A DNA stretch of 22,299 nt. Origin: JBNJEL01 sp051745835 (GTDB lineage Bacteria > Bacillota > Halanaerobiia > Halobacteroidales > Acetohalobiaceae). Under the pieces are notes generated by a model. That model had not been told where the DNA came from, made no database searches, and saw only the letters and a list, made by a program, of their open reading frames with translations. Shown here one piece after another: positions 1 to 8,946 of this stretch. Within the stretch, counting starts at the first letter, position 1. The number at the start of each line of letters is the position of its first letter. Location of the stretch: the NCBI GenBank assembly GCA_051745835.1, contig JBNJEL010000025.1:1-22299 (forward strand), given 5' to 3'. The translations under genes were made by a program, and so were the position numbers.

Positions 1-117
1 GATGAAGAACTAGTGACTTTATTAGTTGATAATTTTCAGCAGATTAATAAGCTGCGTCAAAGAACTCAACAGCGTGAAACTGAGGAGTATAAGGATTTCT
101 TACGTGAGAGTAATTAA
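1..117 (+). CDS. 3' end of an unidentified gene (partial)
   Basis: An open frame runs in from the left edge and stops at TAA 115-117, giving 38 C-terminal residues that end in DFLRESN. The piece is rich in Glu, Gln and Arg and looks like an amphipathic, probably coiled C-terminal helix. No catalytic motif is visible and I do not recognise the family. Codon use (TTA, GAA, AAT) matches the neighbouring genes, so it is probably a genuine gene end. About 250 bp of AT-rich non-coding DNA separates it from the next gene, in which I see no clear terminator. Confidence 0.6.
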   Translation, partial: DEELVTLLVDNFQQINKLRQRTQQRETEEYKDFLRESN

Positions 118-367
118 TTATTAATTGTGGTATATTTTCTTTATTTCAATCATAAAGTTAATCAGGTAGTGTATTTAATATTTTTTAGTGTAAAGATGTA
201 TAGATTAATTATAAGTGGTTATAATAAGGCTATGTTTTGGATTAATTTTCTATTAGTGCAGGAAATTTAAATTTTATTTAGAAATACATTTAAGTAGCTT
301 AAAATATCTGTAATAAATTGGTAACAACTTAAAACCAACTTTTCACTTTAATTAAAGAGGTGATGGT

Positions 368-1258
368 ATGGAGCAATTTGTATATGCTAATGAAGGTAGA
401 GTATTATTAAGAGAAGCTAACAGAGATGACATTCCCAAGATTAATGATTTATTTGCAGAATTAGCTAAGAATGATTATTGGCAGAATGAAGAATTAACTA
501 GACTGCGGTATGATGCAATAGATCAAGCTAACGGCTTTATCTGTGTCGCTGTCTTAAATGAAGAGGTAATTGGTTATACTGAAGTTGTCCTGCCTGCAGT
601 TAAAGATGAATTTGCTTTTGTGACTAAGCTGCAGATAGATGAAGAGTTTAAGCGACGTAAGTTCGGCACAGAGTTAATTCGTTATGCAATGATTCTAACT
701 AAGCAGCAAGATTATGTAGGAGCTGTAGTGTGGCCTGATGTTGATAAATCAAAGGGACTTTATAAGAAAGTTGGCTTTAAAGAGATTAAGGATAACCAAA
801 AGGTTAAGTTTGAAGTTTGTGAAAGTAATAGAGAGTTTACAGGAGAAGTAGAGCAAGAGTTCTCGTCAGTAGAAGAGTTGGATGATTATAAGATGGTAAT
901 AGGTTGCCCGTATACTGTTGATTTTACTTGGTTTGAAAGTAAGCAGTTAGCAACAGAAGGATTGTTAGATTATTCTCAGCCGTCAGTGCAGGAGGTAGTA
1001 GTAGCTGAGGGAAGGGGAGTTATCTTCTTTGATAATCGTCATATATTTATAGCTTTACCTCCAGATGAAGAGGATAATTTAGAATTAATTACTTCTTTAT
1101 TGCAGTATGGCACTCAATTAGCTAATCAAGAGGGAGCTGGAGAGTTACTAACTTATATCGATGAGGATATCTGGAGTGAGATTGAAATAGAGTTTGAAGA
1201 ATTATGGGAGATTAAAGAACAGGAACCGCGTTTAGAGATGAAGATGGAGTTTGAATAA
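368..1258 (+). CDS. GNAT-family N-acetyltransferase with extra C-terminal domain
   Basis: The 296-residue protein starts at ATG 368 behind AAGAGGTGAT. Residues about 12-150 look like a GNAT fold: strand LLREANRDDIPKINDLFAEL at the N-terminus, a central VIGYTEVVL strand, then a motif-A-like stretch around residues 86-108 (KLQIDEEFKRRKFGTELI) that would bind the acetyl-CoA pyrophosphate, and a motif-B-like GLYKKVGFKEI. Residues about 160-296 are very acidic (many Glu/Asp) and match no family I recognise; they could be a degenerate second GNAT domain or a substrate-binding domain. The acyl acceptor cannot be predicted. It is a single-gene unit, closed by a terminator at 1270-1302 that separates it from convergent rqcH. 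Confidence 0.75.
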   Translation: MEQFVYANEGRVLLREANRDDIPKINDLFAELAKNDYWQNEELTRLRYDAIDQANGFICVAVLNEEVIGYTEVVLPAVKDEFAFVTKLQIDEEFKRRKFGTELIRYAMILTKQQDYVGAVVWPDVDKSKGLYKKVGFKEIKDNQKVKFEVCESNREFTGEVEQEFSSVEELDDYKMVIGCPYTVDFTWFESKQLATEGLLDYSQPSVQEVVVAEGRGVIFFDNRHIFIALPPDEEDNLELITSLLQYGTQLANQEGAGELLTYIDEDIWSEIEIEFEELWEIKEQEPRLEMKMEFE

Positions 1259-1269
1259 TTAATTAGTTT

Positions 1270-1302
1270 ACCGCCTCTTATGTAATCATAGGAGGCGGTT
1301 TT
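1270..1302 (+). terminator. Rho-independent terminator after the GNAT gene
   Basis: A 13-bp stem (ACCGCCTCTTATG at 1270-1282 against CATAGGAGGCGGT at 1287-1299, with one T-G wobble) closes a TAAT loop and is followed by TTTTCTTT. It lies between the convergent ends of the GNAT gene and rqcH. On the minus strand the downstream U tract is poorer, so it mainly serves the plus-strand gene. Confidence 0.9.
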
Positions 1303-1304
1303 CT

Positions 1305-3074
1305 TTATATTCTCTCTAATTGGGCAATAAAATCTTCTTGAGGTGTAACATAGAGTGTCTGCTGGTTCTCATAGTAGACCATCCCCGGTTTAGCTCCTTT
1401 GGGTTTGTTGACATGCTTAGCTAATGTATAATCCACCGGCACATTAGATGACTGTTTTCCTTTGCTGTAGTAGGCTGCTAAATGTGCGGCTTCTTCGATA
1501 GTCTGTTGAGGAATTTCATCACGCGTATGGTTCTTAATAATTACATGAGAACCGGGAATATTTTGAGCGTGGAGCCAGATATCTTGATCTGACGTTTCGT
1601 ATTTGACTAGACGATCATTCTGTTTATTATTACGCCCCACTCTAATATCATATCCTTTTGAAGATCTAAACTTAAGCGGTTCAGATTTCTTCTGTTGTGG
1701 TTGATGCTTCTTATTTTGTTGAGAGCTTTTATCTTTAATGTAGCCTTCTTCGATTAATTCTTCTTTAATCTCTTCTAGTTCAGTAATGCTTTCAGCTTGG
1801 TTAATCAGCGTCTCTACTTGCTTAAGATAGTTAACCTCATTCTTTGCTTTACGCACTTCATTCTTAAGATGACCTACACTGCGCTTAGCCTTATCATACT
1901 TTTCGAAGTACTGTTGGGCATTTTCAGCTGGAGAGAGATCAGGGTCTAATTCAATAGTGACCTCCTCTTGTTCATCAGAGTAGTAATTAGTTGCTTTTAA
2001 TTTCTTCTGTCCTGGTTCGATACAGTAGATATTAGCTTTGATTAATTCGCCTTTTACTCTATACTTTTCAGCATTCTTAGCTCCTTTTAATTGTCCCTTT
2101 ACTCGGCGGTACTTCTTCATTGCTTTATCAATATTATCCGAGGTAACGCCTTTTAATGAGTTCTTAAGGTCATTAATCTTCTTACGCTTAATCTTAGTAG
2201 TGAAATAATCATCAATTAGTTGATTAACAGTAGAGTACTCCTGTACTTCATATTGATCAAGATGATTTAATTTAGTAATCGAGAATGCTTGTAATTTATT
2301 ATTAGCAATAACTAAGTTAGGTTCAAACTCTTTATTCTTCATTTGATTAATTAGATTATTTAACTGAGACCATAAATGATTCATAAATTTAGAGTTGATC
2401 TTTCTAATCTTCTCATTACTATCGACTCCGGCACGATATGATAACTCTTTTGCTAATAAAGGACTGATACCGCGCACTTCTTTCATAATTGCACGATAGA
2501 CTTTGCGATCAATATCAGATTTAATAGCTGTTAGAAATTCGTCTTGAGTAATCTGGAAGGGATTAATCTTACCCTGCTTAGGTGGCATCTGATATTCATG
2601 TCCTGGTAGAATTTCGCGGTGACGGCTCATATCGGAAGTAACCCGTCTAATACTATCTAAGATCTGTTGGTTCTGATTAATCAAGATAATATTACTGTGG
2701 CGTCCCATAATTTCAATTAGTAAAATTTTAGTCTCGATTTCACCTTCATTATTCTTAGAATCTATATAAAACTTTAAGATACGTTCGAATTCCGGCTGTT
2801 CAACCTTGCGTAATCTGCCGTGTTCTAGATGTTTTCTTAATAACATACAAAAAGTTGGGGGACGCAGTGGATTATCATGGTCTGCGGTAGTGATATGAGC
2901 TCGTGGATTCTGAGGATCCGCAGAAAGAATTAATTTAATATTCTCTCCCGGCTGTCTAAAACGTAGAGTTAGTAGGTAATCTTCTGGTTGATAGATCTTA
3001 TCTAAACGACCTCCAATTAATTTATCTTCTAGTTCGTTCTTAACTGCTTGAATAGTAAATCCATCTAATGCCAT
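1305..3074 (-). CDS. rqcH: RqcH / NFACT-family ribosome quality-control protein (FbpA-like)
   Basis: This 589-residue protein belongs to the NFACT family. In bacteria RqcH binds stalled 50S subunits carrying peptidyl-tRNA and recruits Ala-tRNA to add C-terminal alanine tails; older annotations call it a fibronectin-binding protein. The NFACT-N domain covers about residues 1-240 (MALDGFTIQAVKNEL start, FCMLLRKHL, EIMGRHSNIIL). Helical and coiled-coil segments follow (about 240-460), then the NFACT-R domain (about 475-575) with WLHAQNIPGSHVIIKN. I place the start at the ATG whose complement is 3072-3074, because GAGGTGAG lies just upstream on that strand; an in-frame ATG ten codons earlier lacks this signal. 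The tRNA-contacting Asp97-Arg98 pair of the Bacillus protein is Glu97-Arg98 here. Confidence 0.93.
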   Translation of the reverse strand: MALDGFTIQAVKNELEDKLIGGRLDKIYQPEDYLLTLRFRQPGENIKLILSADPQNPRAHITTADHDNPLRPPTFCMLLRKHLEHGRLRKVEQPEFERILKFYIDSKNNEGEIETKILLIEIMGRHSNIILINQNQQILDSIRRVTSDMSRHREILPGHEYQMPPKQGKINPFQITQDEFLTAIKSDIDRKVYRAIMKEVRGISPLLAKELSYRAGVDSNEKIRKINSKFMNHLWSQLNNLINQMKNKEFEPNLVIANNKLQAFSITKLNHLDQYEVQEYSTVNQLIDDYFTTKIKRKKINDLKNSLKGVTSDNIDKAMKKYRRVKGQLKGAKNAEKYRVKGELIKANIYCIEPGQKKLKATNYYSDEQEEVTIELDPDLSPAENAQQYFEKYDKAKRSVGHLKNEVRKAKNEVNYLKQVETLINQAESITELEEIKEELIEEGYIKDKSSQQNKKHQPQQKKSEPLKFRSSKGYDIRVGRNNKQNDRLVKYETSDQDIWLHAQNIPGSHVIIKNHTRDEIPQQTIEEAAHLAAYYSKGKQSSNVPVDYTLAKHVNKPKGAKPGMVYYENQQTLYVTPQEDFIAQLERI

Positions 3075-3194
3075 AATTCTCACCTCGTGAAATAATACTA
3101 ACATTTATAAAGTTTAATTGCAAATATTTAATTTGTAATTTTTTACTTTGAAGTTGAATAGGAATAAGTATGAATCAGAGTAAGGAGGGAAACT

Positions 3195-5873
3195 ATGGAA
3201 GCAAGGGATGATCACCAAGTTTATCAACTACCGGTCGCGCAAGTAATAAGTGATTTACAGACTGATTTGAAGCATGGGTTATTAACTGAACAGATAAGAA
3301 AGAGACAGCAAAGATATGGTCTTAATAGTTTACCAGATCGGAGCAGTACTTCACTTTTTAGTTTATTTGTAGAGCAGTTTAATGACTTTATGGTCTGGGT
3401 CTTAATTGGAGCAGTAATTATTTCAGGATTTTTAGGTCAGATGGATGATGCAATTGCCATTGTAGCAATTATAGTTTTAAATGCTATTATGGGTTTTGTA
3501 CAAGAGTATAGAGCTGAAAGGTCATTGCAAGCACTAAAGAAGTTAGCAGCTCCTGCAACTAAAGTGTTACGTAATGGAGGCAGAAAGAAGGTAGCGTCAG
3601 ATCAGTTAGTACCAGGTGATATTATTTATCTTTCCTGTGGGGATAAAGTGCCTGCTGATGCTCGATTAATTAAAAGGAGTAATCTGGAAGTAGATGAGGC
3701 ATCATTAACAGGTGAATCAGTAGCGATTCAAAAGAGTACTCAGCCAATTAAGACATCTAATGTTTCTTTAGGTGATAGAAATAATATGGTCTATATGGGA
3801 ACTACGGTAATTAAAGGAAAGGGCAAGGCGGTAATTACTGCTACCGGTTTAGATACAGAGATGGGTCAAATTGCTGATATGCTTCAAAATACTGAGGAGC
3901 GAGCGACCCCTCTACAACAGCGATTAAATAAATTAGGAAAGTGGTTGGTCTATATCTGCTTCTTAGCCTGTGCGGGAGTGGTTGGTTTAGGAATTATTAA
4001 AGGGGAGCCGATCTATAAGATGTTCTTAGCCGGAGTTAGCTTAGCAGTAGCTGCAATTCCGGAAGGTCTGCCGGCGATAGTTACTCTCTCTTTAGCAATT
4101 GGTGTGCAGCGGATGATTGATCGGCAAGCAATTGTTAGAAAGTTACCGTCGGTAGAGACTTTAGGCTGTGCGACAGTTATCTGTTCGGATAAGACAGGAA
4201 CTCTTACTCAAAATAAGATGCGGATTAAGAAGGTTTATACTAATAATCAGCTCTATCAGATTGATGATCAGCCGATAGTCAAAAATAGAGTTAAAGATGT
4301 ATTACGGGTTGGTGCTATCTGTAATAATGCATGCTTGAAAGCAAAGTCAGGAGGGATTACTACTAATCGTCAGTATCAAATAGTGGGCGATCCTACTGAG
4401 GGCGCTTTATTATTAGCTGCTAAGCAGGCTGACTTAGAACAAAGCGAGCTAAAGGGTCAGTTTGCTACGCTTGATGAGATTCCATTTGATTCCCAGCGTA
4501 AACGAATGTCAGTTATTGGTGAGCAGAATAATCAGACTACCCTCTATTTAAAAGGAGCACCTGATGTAGTCTTAGATAGATGCAGTTATTACTTAGTTAA
4601 TGGTAGTAAGCAGCGGTTAAGTAAGAAGCAACTAGGAGAGATTAAGCAGAAGAATGAAGAGCTTTCCAGTCAGGCTTTACGTGTCTTAGCGTTGGCAACT
4701 AGACGGTTGCCTACTAATTATAGCCAGAACTCTTTAGAACAGTATGAGAATAATTTAGTTTTTGTTGGGCTAGTAGGAATGATTGATCCACCGCGTCCGG
4801 AAGCTAAAGAGGCAATTAATAAGTGTAAGCAGGCGGGGATTAAACCAGTGATGGTAACTGGCGATCATAAGAATACTGCTCAGGCAATTGGTGAGGAGTT
4901 AGGACTTTTTAGTGCTGGTGATGAGGTAATTACGGGAAGTGAATTAGCAGAGCTTAGTGAGCGGGAATTAAAGATTAAATCGGAACAGATTAGTATTTAT
5001 GCTCGAGTGACACCAGAAGATAAGTTACGGATTGTCAAAACTTTAAAGAATAAAGGTGAAATAGTTGCTATGACTGGTGATGGCGTTAATGATGCACCGG
5101 CAGTTAAAGAAGCAGATATTGGGATTGCTATGGGGGATAAGGGGACTGATGTAACTAAGGAAGCTTCTTCATTAATCTTAGCTGATGATAACTTTCAGAC
5201 GATAGTGGCAGCGGTCGAAGAAGGTAGAGCTATCTATGATAATATTCGTAAGTTCATTCGTTATCTATTATCTTGTAATGTTGGAGAGATACTAACGATG
5301 TTCTTAGCTTCATTATTTGGTTATCCGCTGCCGTTAGTGCCGATTCAGATTCTGTGGGTTAATCTGGTGACGGACGGGTTACCTGCTTTAGCTTTAGGAG
5401 TTGATCCGGCAGCAGAAGATATTATGGCGCGTAGACCGCGACCACCAGAGGAGAGTATTTTTGCCCATGGATTAAAGGTGCGGATTGTTGCTAAAGGTTT
5501 TTTAATTGGGTTAAGTACTATTTTTGCGTTTATTCTAGGATTAAAGATGACTGATGATTTAGTTACTGCTCGTACAATGGCTTTTACTAATTTAGTCTTA
5601 GCTCAATTATTCTTTGTTTTTAGTTGTCGTTCAGAAGAATATACTCTATTTCAAATTAACCCTTTGACTAATCTACCATTAATCATAGCGGTTTTAATCT
5701 CATTTTTGATGCAGTTAGCGGTTCTATATTTACCGCAGTTAGAAGTTATCTTTAAGACGACCTCTTTAGCTAGTGTAGAGTGGCTATTAATCTTAGTTAC
5801 TGCTGGTAGTGCTACTATCTTAGTTGAATTTTTGGAGATGGTGGTAGTTAAATTATTATTTAAGTCCTCTTAA
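3195..5873 (+). CDS. P-type (P2, SERCA/PMCA-like) calcium-transporting ATPase
   Basis: The 892-residue membrane pump probably exports Ca2+ at the cost of ATP. The start is ATG 3195 behind TAAGGAGGGA. The P-type features appear in order: cation_ATPase_N region (1-60), M1-M2 (62-102), actuator loop TGES (172-175), M3-M4 with PEGLP (Glu290), phosphorylation motif DKTGTLT (Asp332), nucleotide-binding KGAPD (453-457), hinge TGDGVNDAP (627-635), then M5-M10. Ca2+ ligands of SERCA site II are kept: Glu290 (M4), Asn695 and Glu698 (M5), Asn723 and Asp727 (M6). In M8 the position of SERCA Glu908 is Gln804, as in PMCA-like pumps, which suggests one Ca2+ per cycle (inference). The gene stands alone and ends at a strong terminator. 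Confidence 0.93.
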   Translation: MEARDDHQVYQLPVAQVISDLQTDLKHGLLTEQIRKRQQRYGLNSLPDRSSTSLFSLFVEQFNDFMVWVLIGAVIISGFLGQMDDAIAIVAIIVLNAIMGFVQEYRAERSLQALKKLAAPATKVLRNGGRKKVASDQLVPGDIIYLSCGDKVPADARLIKRSNLEVDEASLTGESVAIQKSTQPIKTSNVSLGDRNNMVYMGTTVIKGKGKAVITATGLDTEMGQIADMLQNTEERATPLQQRLNKLGKWLVYICFLACAGVVGLGIIKGEPIYKMFLAGVSLAVAAIPEGLPAIVTLSLAIGVQRMIDRQAIVRKLPSVETLGCATVICSDKTGTLTQNKMRIKKVYTNNQLYQIDDQPIVKNRVKDVLRVGAICNNACLKAKSGGITTNRQYQIVGDPTEGALLLAAKQADLEQSELKGQFATLDEIPFDSQRKRMSVIGEQNNQTTLYLKGAPDVVLDRCSYYLVNGSKQRLSKKQLGEIKQKNEELSSQALRVLALATRRLPTNYSQNSLEQYENNLVFVGLVGMIDPPRPEAKEAINKCKQAGIKPVMVTGDHKNTAQAIGEELGLFSAGDEVITGSELAELSERELKIKSEQISIYARVTPEDKLRIVKTLKNKGEIVAMTGDGVNDAPAVKEADIGIAMGDKGTDVTKEASSLILADDNFQTIVAAVEEGRAIYDNIRKFIRYLLSCNVGEILTMFLASLFGYPLPLVPIQILWVNLVTDGLPALALGVDPAAEDIMARRPRPPEESIFAHGLKVRIVAKGFLIGLSTIFAFILGLKMTDDLVTARTMAFTNLVLAQLFFVFSCRSEEYTLFQINPLTNLPLIIAVLISFLMQLAVLYLPQLEVIFKTTSLASVEWLLILVTAGSATILVEFLEMVVVKLLFKSS

Positions 5874-5892
5874 ATTCTCTACAAAGTACTCT

Positions 5893-5930
5893 ACCAAGTA
5901 ACTGCTTTAGTGAGTTGCTTGGTCTTTTTT
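5893..5930 (+). terminator. Rho-independent terminator after the Ca2+ ATPase
   Basis: An 11-bp stem (ACCAAGTAACT at 5893-5903 against AGTTGCTTGGT at 5913-5923, one T-G wobble) is followed by CTTTTTT. It lies 20 bp after the ATPase stop and separates that gene from the chemotaxis operon. Confidence 0.92.
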
Positions 5931-6015
5931 GGTTGACTTGCAGGAATTTATGATTAGAGTCACGAAAAAAAGAACAAAGGACAAGTAGTATTTAGTTAAA
6001 GAGGAGGAAGATAAA

Positions 6016-6486
6016 ATGAGTGAAGAAACTCGCCAACTAATTGTTTTCAATTTAGGTGGAGAAGAGTTTGGAGTGAAGATAACTAGAGTTCAAGAGATTA
6101 TTCGACCAAAAAAGATTACTGAGCTGCCGAATAGTTCTGAATTTATGGCAGGAATTATTAATCTACGTGGAGATATTATTTCGGTGATTGATTTAAGAAG
6201 TAAGTTTGGTGTACAACAAGAAACTGACCAGAAGACAAGAATTATTATTGTAGAGATGGATAATCAAGATGTAGGCTTGATCGTTGATTCTGTATCAGAG
6301 GTCTTACGTATCGAGCCGGAGGATATTGAAGAGGCACCGGATAGAATTGCCGGTATTAAAGAAGATTATCTGAAGGGAATTGGTAAGGTTGATGACCGTA
6401 TTGTTATTTTATTAGATTTAGATAAGTTATTGACTGCTGAAGAGAAGATAGAGTTAGAGAATATTGAAGATAATGTTGAGGAGTAA
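6016..6486 (+). CDS. cheW: Chemotaxis adaptor protein CheW
   Basis: CheW (156 residues) links chemoreceptors to the histidine kinase CheA in the polar signalling array. The whole chain is one CheW domain: it opens with RQLIVFNLGGEEFGVKI, contains the conserved VQEIIRP segment and the FMAGIINLRGDIISVIDLR core with the NLRG turn, and ends in a short acidic tail. ATG 6016 is preceded by GAGGAGGAAG. It is the first gene of cheW-cheA-cheY-cheB, all in the same direction with 25-40 bp gaps, and its product would contact the P5 domain of the next gene's kinase. No sigma-D-type promoter stands out upstream, and receptor genes are not in the window. Confidence 0.95.
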   Translation: MSEETRQLIVFNLGGEEFGVKITRVQEIIRPKKITELPNSSEFMAGIINLRGDIISVIDLRSKFGVQQETDQKTRIIIVEMDNQDVGLIVDSVSEVLRIEPEDIEEAPDRIAGIKEDYLKGIGKVDDRIVILLDLDKLLTAEEKIELENIEDNVEE

Positions 6487-6525
6487 TTTATTAGTATAAG
6501 ATTTTTATAAAGGAGTGATGTTATT

Positions 6526-8532
6526 ATGGATATGGATGAACTCCAACAGCTGTATGTTACTGAAGCCGAAGAACATCTTGAAGTGCTAAATAATTCTATA
6601 TTAGATTTAGAAGATAACCCGCATGATTTAGGTATTATCAAAGAATTATTTAGGGCGGCCCATACGCTTAAAGGTATGGCGGGAACAATGGGCTTTGATG
6701 AAGTAAGTAATCTAACCCACGCAATGGAGAATGTACTAGATGAGTTAAGAAATGAACGCATGGAAGTGACTACGGATGTAGTAAATCTACTATTTAAGTC
6801 AGTTGATACATTAGAAGTTTTAGCTAATGAAGGTGAAGAGGCATTAACAGTTGATTTAGATGAAGTTATCTCTGAGCTAAAGGCTTATGCGTCCGGTGAG
6901 ATAGAACCAGGCGAAGGTGGTTCAGATAGTAGTAGTGGTAGTAGCAGTGGCTCGTCTGATTCTGACTATAACTTACAGCTTAGTGATTCTGAAGCTGAGG
7001 AACTAGAAGAGAAGCTTTCAGATGATGACTGTCTTTACTCTTTAGAAGTTATCTTACAGGATGATTGTGTCTTTGGTGGACTGCGGGCTAAGATGGTAGT
7101 TGATGAACTTAAAAACTATGGTGAATTAATTAAGGGACAGCCTGAACTAGAGAATATTGAGGATAAAGATATTGAAGAGAAGTTTAGTATTTTATTTATT
7201 AGTTCTAATTCGCAGTCTGATATTCTAAATGCCTTAGACCGTGTTTCGGAGATTGAAGAACTTAATTTAGTAGAGGTAGAGAATATAGATGATCTTAAAC
7301 CTACTAAGCAGAAGAGTAAGAAGAAGTCATCTAAGAAGAAAAGTGCTTCTAAGAAGTCTTCTCTTTCTAATAAATTAAGGTCTAGTAGTACAATTAGAGT
7401 TGATGTTGACCGTCTAGATGATTTAATGAACTTAGTAGCGGAATTAGTCATTAAGCGTACTCAGGTGGAGTCAATTGGCTATGAATATCAGTTAGATGAA
7501 TTAAATAAAAAATTAAAATCTTTAGGTAAGGTAACAAGTGAACTACAGGATGAAGTAATGAATATGAGAATGGTGCCAATTAATATAGTATTTAAACGTT
7601 TTCCGCGTTTGGTGCGGGACTTATCACAGGAATTAGAGAAGGATATTAACCTCGAGATTGAAGGTGAAGATACTGAGTTAGATCGGACAATTATTGATGA
7701 GATTGGTGATCCATTAGTACATATTCTACGTAACGCTGCTGATCACGGTATTGAAGATCCTGAGACTCGTAAAGAAGCAGGAAAAGATCCGACAGGAACA
7801 ATTAAACTCTCTGCTTTCCACGAAGGAAATAATGTAATTATTCAAATTTCTGATGATGGAGCAGGAATTAACCCAGAGTTTATTAAGCAGAAAGCGTTAG
7901 ATAAAGACGTTATTACAGTGGAAGAATCTCAGTCAATGAGTGAAAATGAGATCATTAACTTAGTCTTTGCTTCCGGCTTTAGTACTACCGAAGAAGTTAG
8001 TGATGTGTCGGGACGAGGAGTCGGGATGGATGTTGTTAGTAATAAGATTGAGTCTTTAAGTGGTTCAGTCGATATTGAATCTAACTTAGGTGAAGGCTCT
8101 ACTTTTACTATTAAGCTGCCTCTGACATTAGCAATTATTCAAGGTTTCTTAATTAAGATTGCTGATCAGAAGTATGTCTTGCCTCTAGAGACCATCCAAG
8201 AGATAGTTAAAGTAGAACCTAGTGAAATTAAGACAGTTAACCAGCAAGAAGTAATTCAACGACGCGGTACAGTAATTCCTCTAATCTCCCTACGCGAAGA
8301 GTTAAATAAAGAGCAGTATGAAGAGTATCCGGATCATATTTCGATTGTAATTATTGAGATCGGCTGTGATTTCTATGGTTTAATAGTTGATTCGATTATT
8401 GGTCAGCAAGAGGTTGTGATTAAGCGGATTAATGACTTAGCTGATGAAGTGCATAAGATAGCAGGAGCTACTATTTTAGGTGATGGTAGTGTGGCTTTAA
8501 TTATTGATGTAGAAGAGATAGCTAATGCTTAG
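6526..8532 (+). CDS. cheA: Chemotaxis sensor histidine kinase CheA
   Basis: This 668-residue kinase autophosphorylates and passes phosphate to CheY and CheB. All five modules are present. P1/HPt (about 1-115) carries the phospho-acceptor His46 in AAHTLKGMAG. A Ser/Gly-rich linker (about 131-147) precedes P2 (about 165-250, CheY/CheB binding). A lysine-rich linker (about 261-280) leads to the P3 dimerisation helices (about 287-355). P4 (about 356-533) is the ATPase, with N box HILRNAADHG (399-408), G1 DDGAG (443-447), F box FASGFST (481-487) and G2 GRGVGMD (496-502). P5 (about 535-668) is the CheW-like domain. ATG 6526 follows AAAGGAGTGA, 39 bp after cheW. Nothing looks truncated and the catalytic motifs are intact. 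Confidence 0.96.
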   Translation: MDMDELQQLYVTEAEEHLEVLNNSILDLEDNPHDLGIIKELFRAAHTLKGMAGTMGFDEVSNLTHAMENVLDELRNERMEVTTDVVNLLFKSVDTLEVLANEGEEALTVDLDEVISELKAYASGEIEPGEGGSDSSSGSSSGSSDSDYNLQLSDSEAEELEEKLSDDDCLYSLEVILQDDCVFGGLRAKMVVDELKNYGELIKGQPELENIEDKDIEEKFSILFISSNSQSDILNALDRVSEIEELNLVEVENIDDLKPTKQKSKKKSSKKKSASKKSSLSNKLRSSSTIRVDVDRLDDLMNLVAELVIKRTQVESIGYEYQLDELNKKLKSLGKVTSELQDEVMNMRMVPINIVFKRFPRLVRDLSQELEKDINLEIEGEDTELDRTIIDEIGDPLVHILRNAADHGIEDPETRKEAGKDPTGTIKLSAFHEGNNVIIQISDDGAGINPEFIKQKALDKDVITVEESQSMSENEIINLVFASGFSTTEEVSDVSGRGVGMDVVSNKIESLSGSVDIESNLGEGSTFTIKLPLTLAIIQGFLIKIADQKYVLPLETIQEIVKVEPSEIKTVNQQEVIQRRGTVIPLISLREELNKEQYEEYPDHISIVIIEIGCDFYGLIVDSIIGQQEVVIKRINDLADEVHKIAGATILGDGSVALIIDVEEIANA

Positions 8533-8558
8533 TAAATAATTAGTTAGGAGGGATCTGG

Positions 8559-8921
8559 ATGGCTAAAGGGATCTTAATTGTTGATGATGCTCAATTTATG
8601 CGGACTATGTTATCGAAGTTAGTAGAAGAGGAAGGTTATGAAGTGGTTGGTGAAGCTGTAAATGGTATAGAAGCAGTGGAAAAGTATCAGGAGTTTAATC
8701 CTGATTTAGTAACAATGGATATTACTATGCCGGAGATGGATGGAATTGAAGCGATGCGTAAGATTAAAGAAGAAGACCCTGAGGCAGATATAATTGTCTG
8801 TAGTGCAATGGGGCAGAAGCCAATGGTTGTAGACGCCTTAGATGCTGGTGCGAAGGATTTTATAGTTAAGCCGATTAAACCAGAAAAGGTAAAGGAAGCT
8901 TTAAATAATATATTAGGTTAG
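8559..8921 (+). CDS. cheY: Chemotaxis response regulator CheY
   Basis: A stand-alone receiver domain of 120 residues. The acidic pocket is Asp9-Asp10, the phospho-acceptor is Asp54 in MDITMP, the switch residue is Ser82 and the conserved lysine is Lys104 in VKP. Phosphorylated by CheA, it would bind the flagellar switch and set rotation direction. There is no output domain. ATG 8559 is preceded by TTAGGAGGGA, 26 bp after cheA. Its position directly between cheA and cheB supports CheY rather than an unrelated receiver such as Spo0F. Confidence 0.95.
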   Translation: MAKGILIVDDAQFMRTMLSKLVEEEGYEVVGEAVNGIEAVEKYQEFNPDLVTMDITMPEMDGIEAMRKIKEEDPEADIIVCSAMGQKPMVVDALDAGAKDFIVKPIKPEKVKEALNNILG

Positions 8922-8946
8922 GTCTGTTATGTCGGGAGGGAGATTA

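Noticed and set aside
5931..6015. cheW promoter with TTGACT at 5933-5938
   Set aside because: The only -10-like hexamer, TATGAT at 5949, is just 10 bp away; no sigma-D motif is seen either.
6366..6761. Minus-strand open frame over cheW/cheA
   Set aside because: Ser/Leu-rich shadow of two well-supported plus-strand genes, with no homology or SD.
7116..7451. Minus-strand open frame within cheA
   Set aside because: Shadow of the CheA lysine-rich linker region; composition is artefactual.
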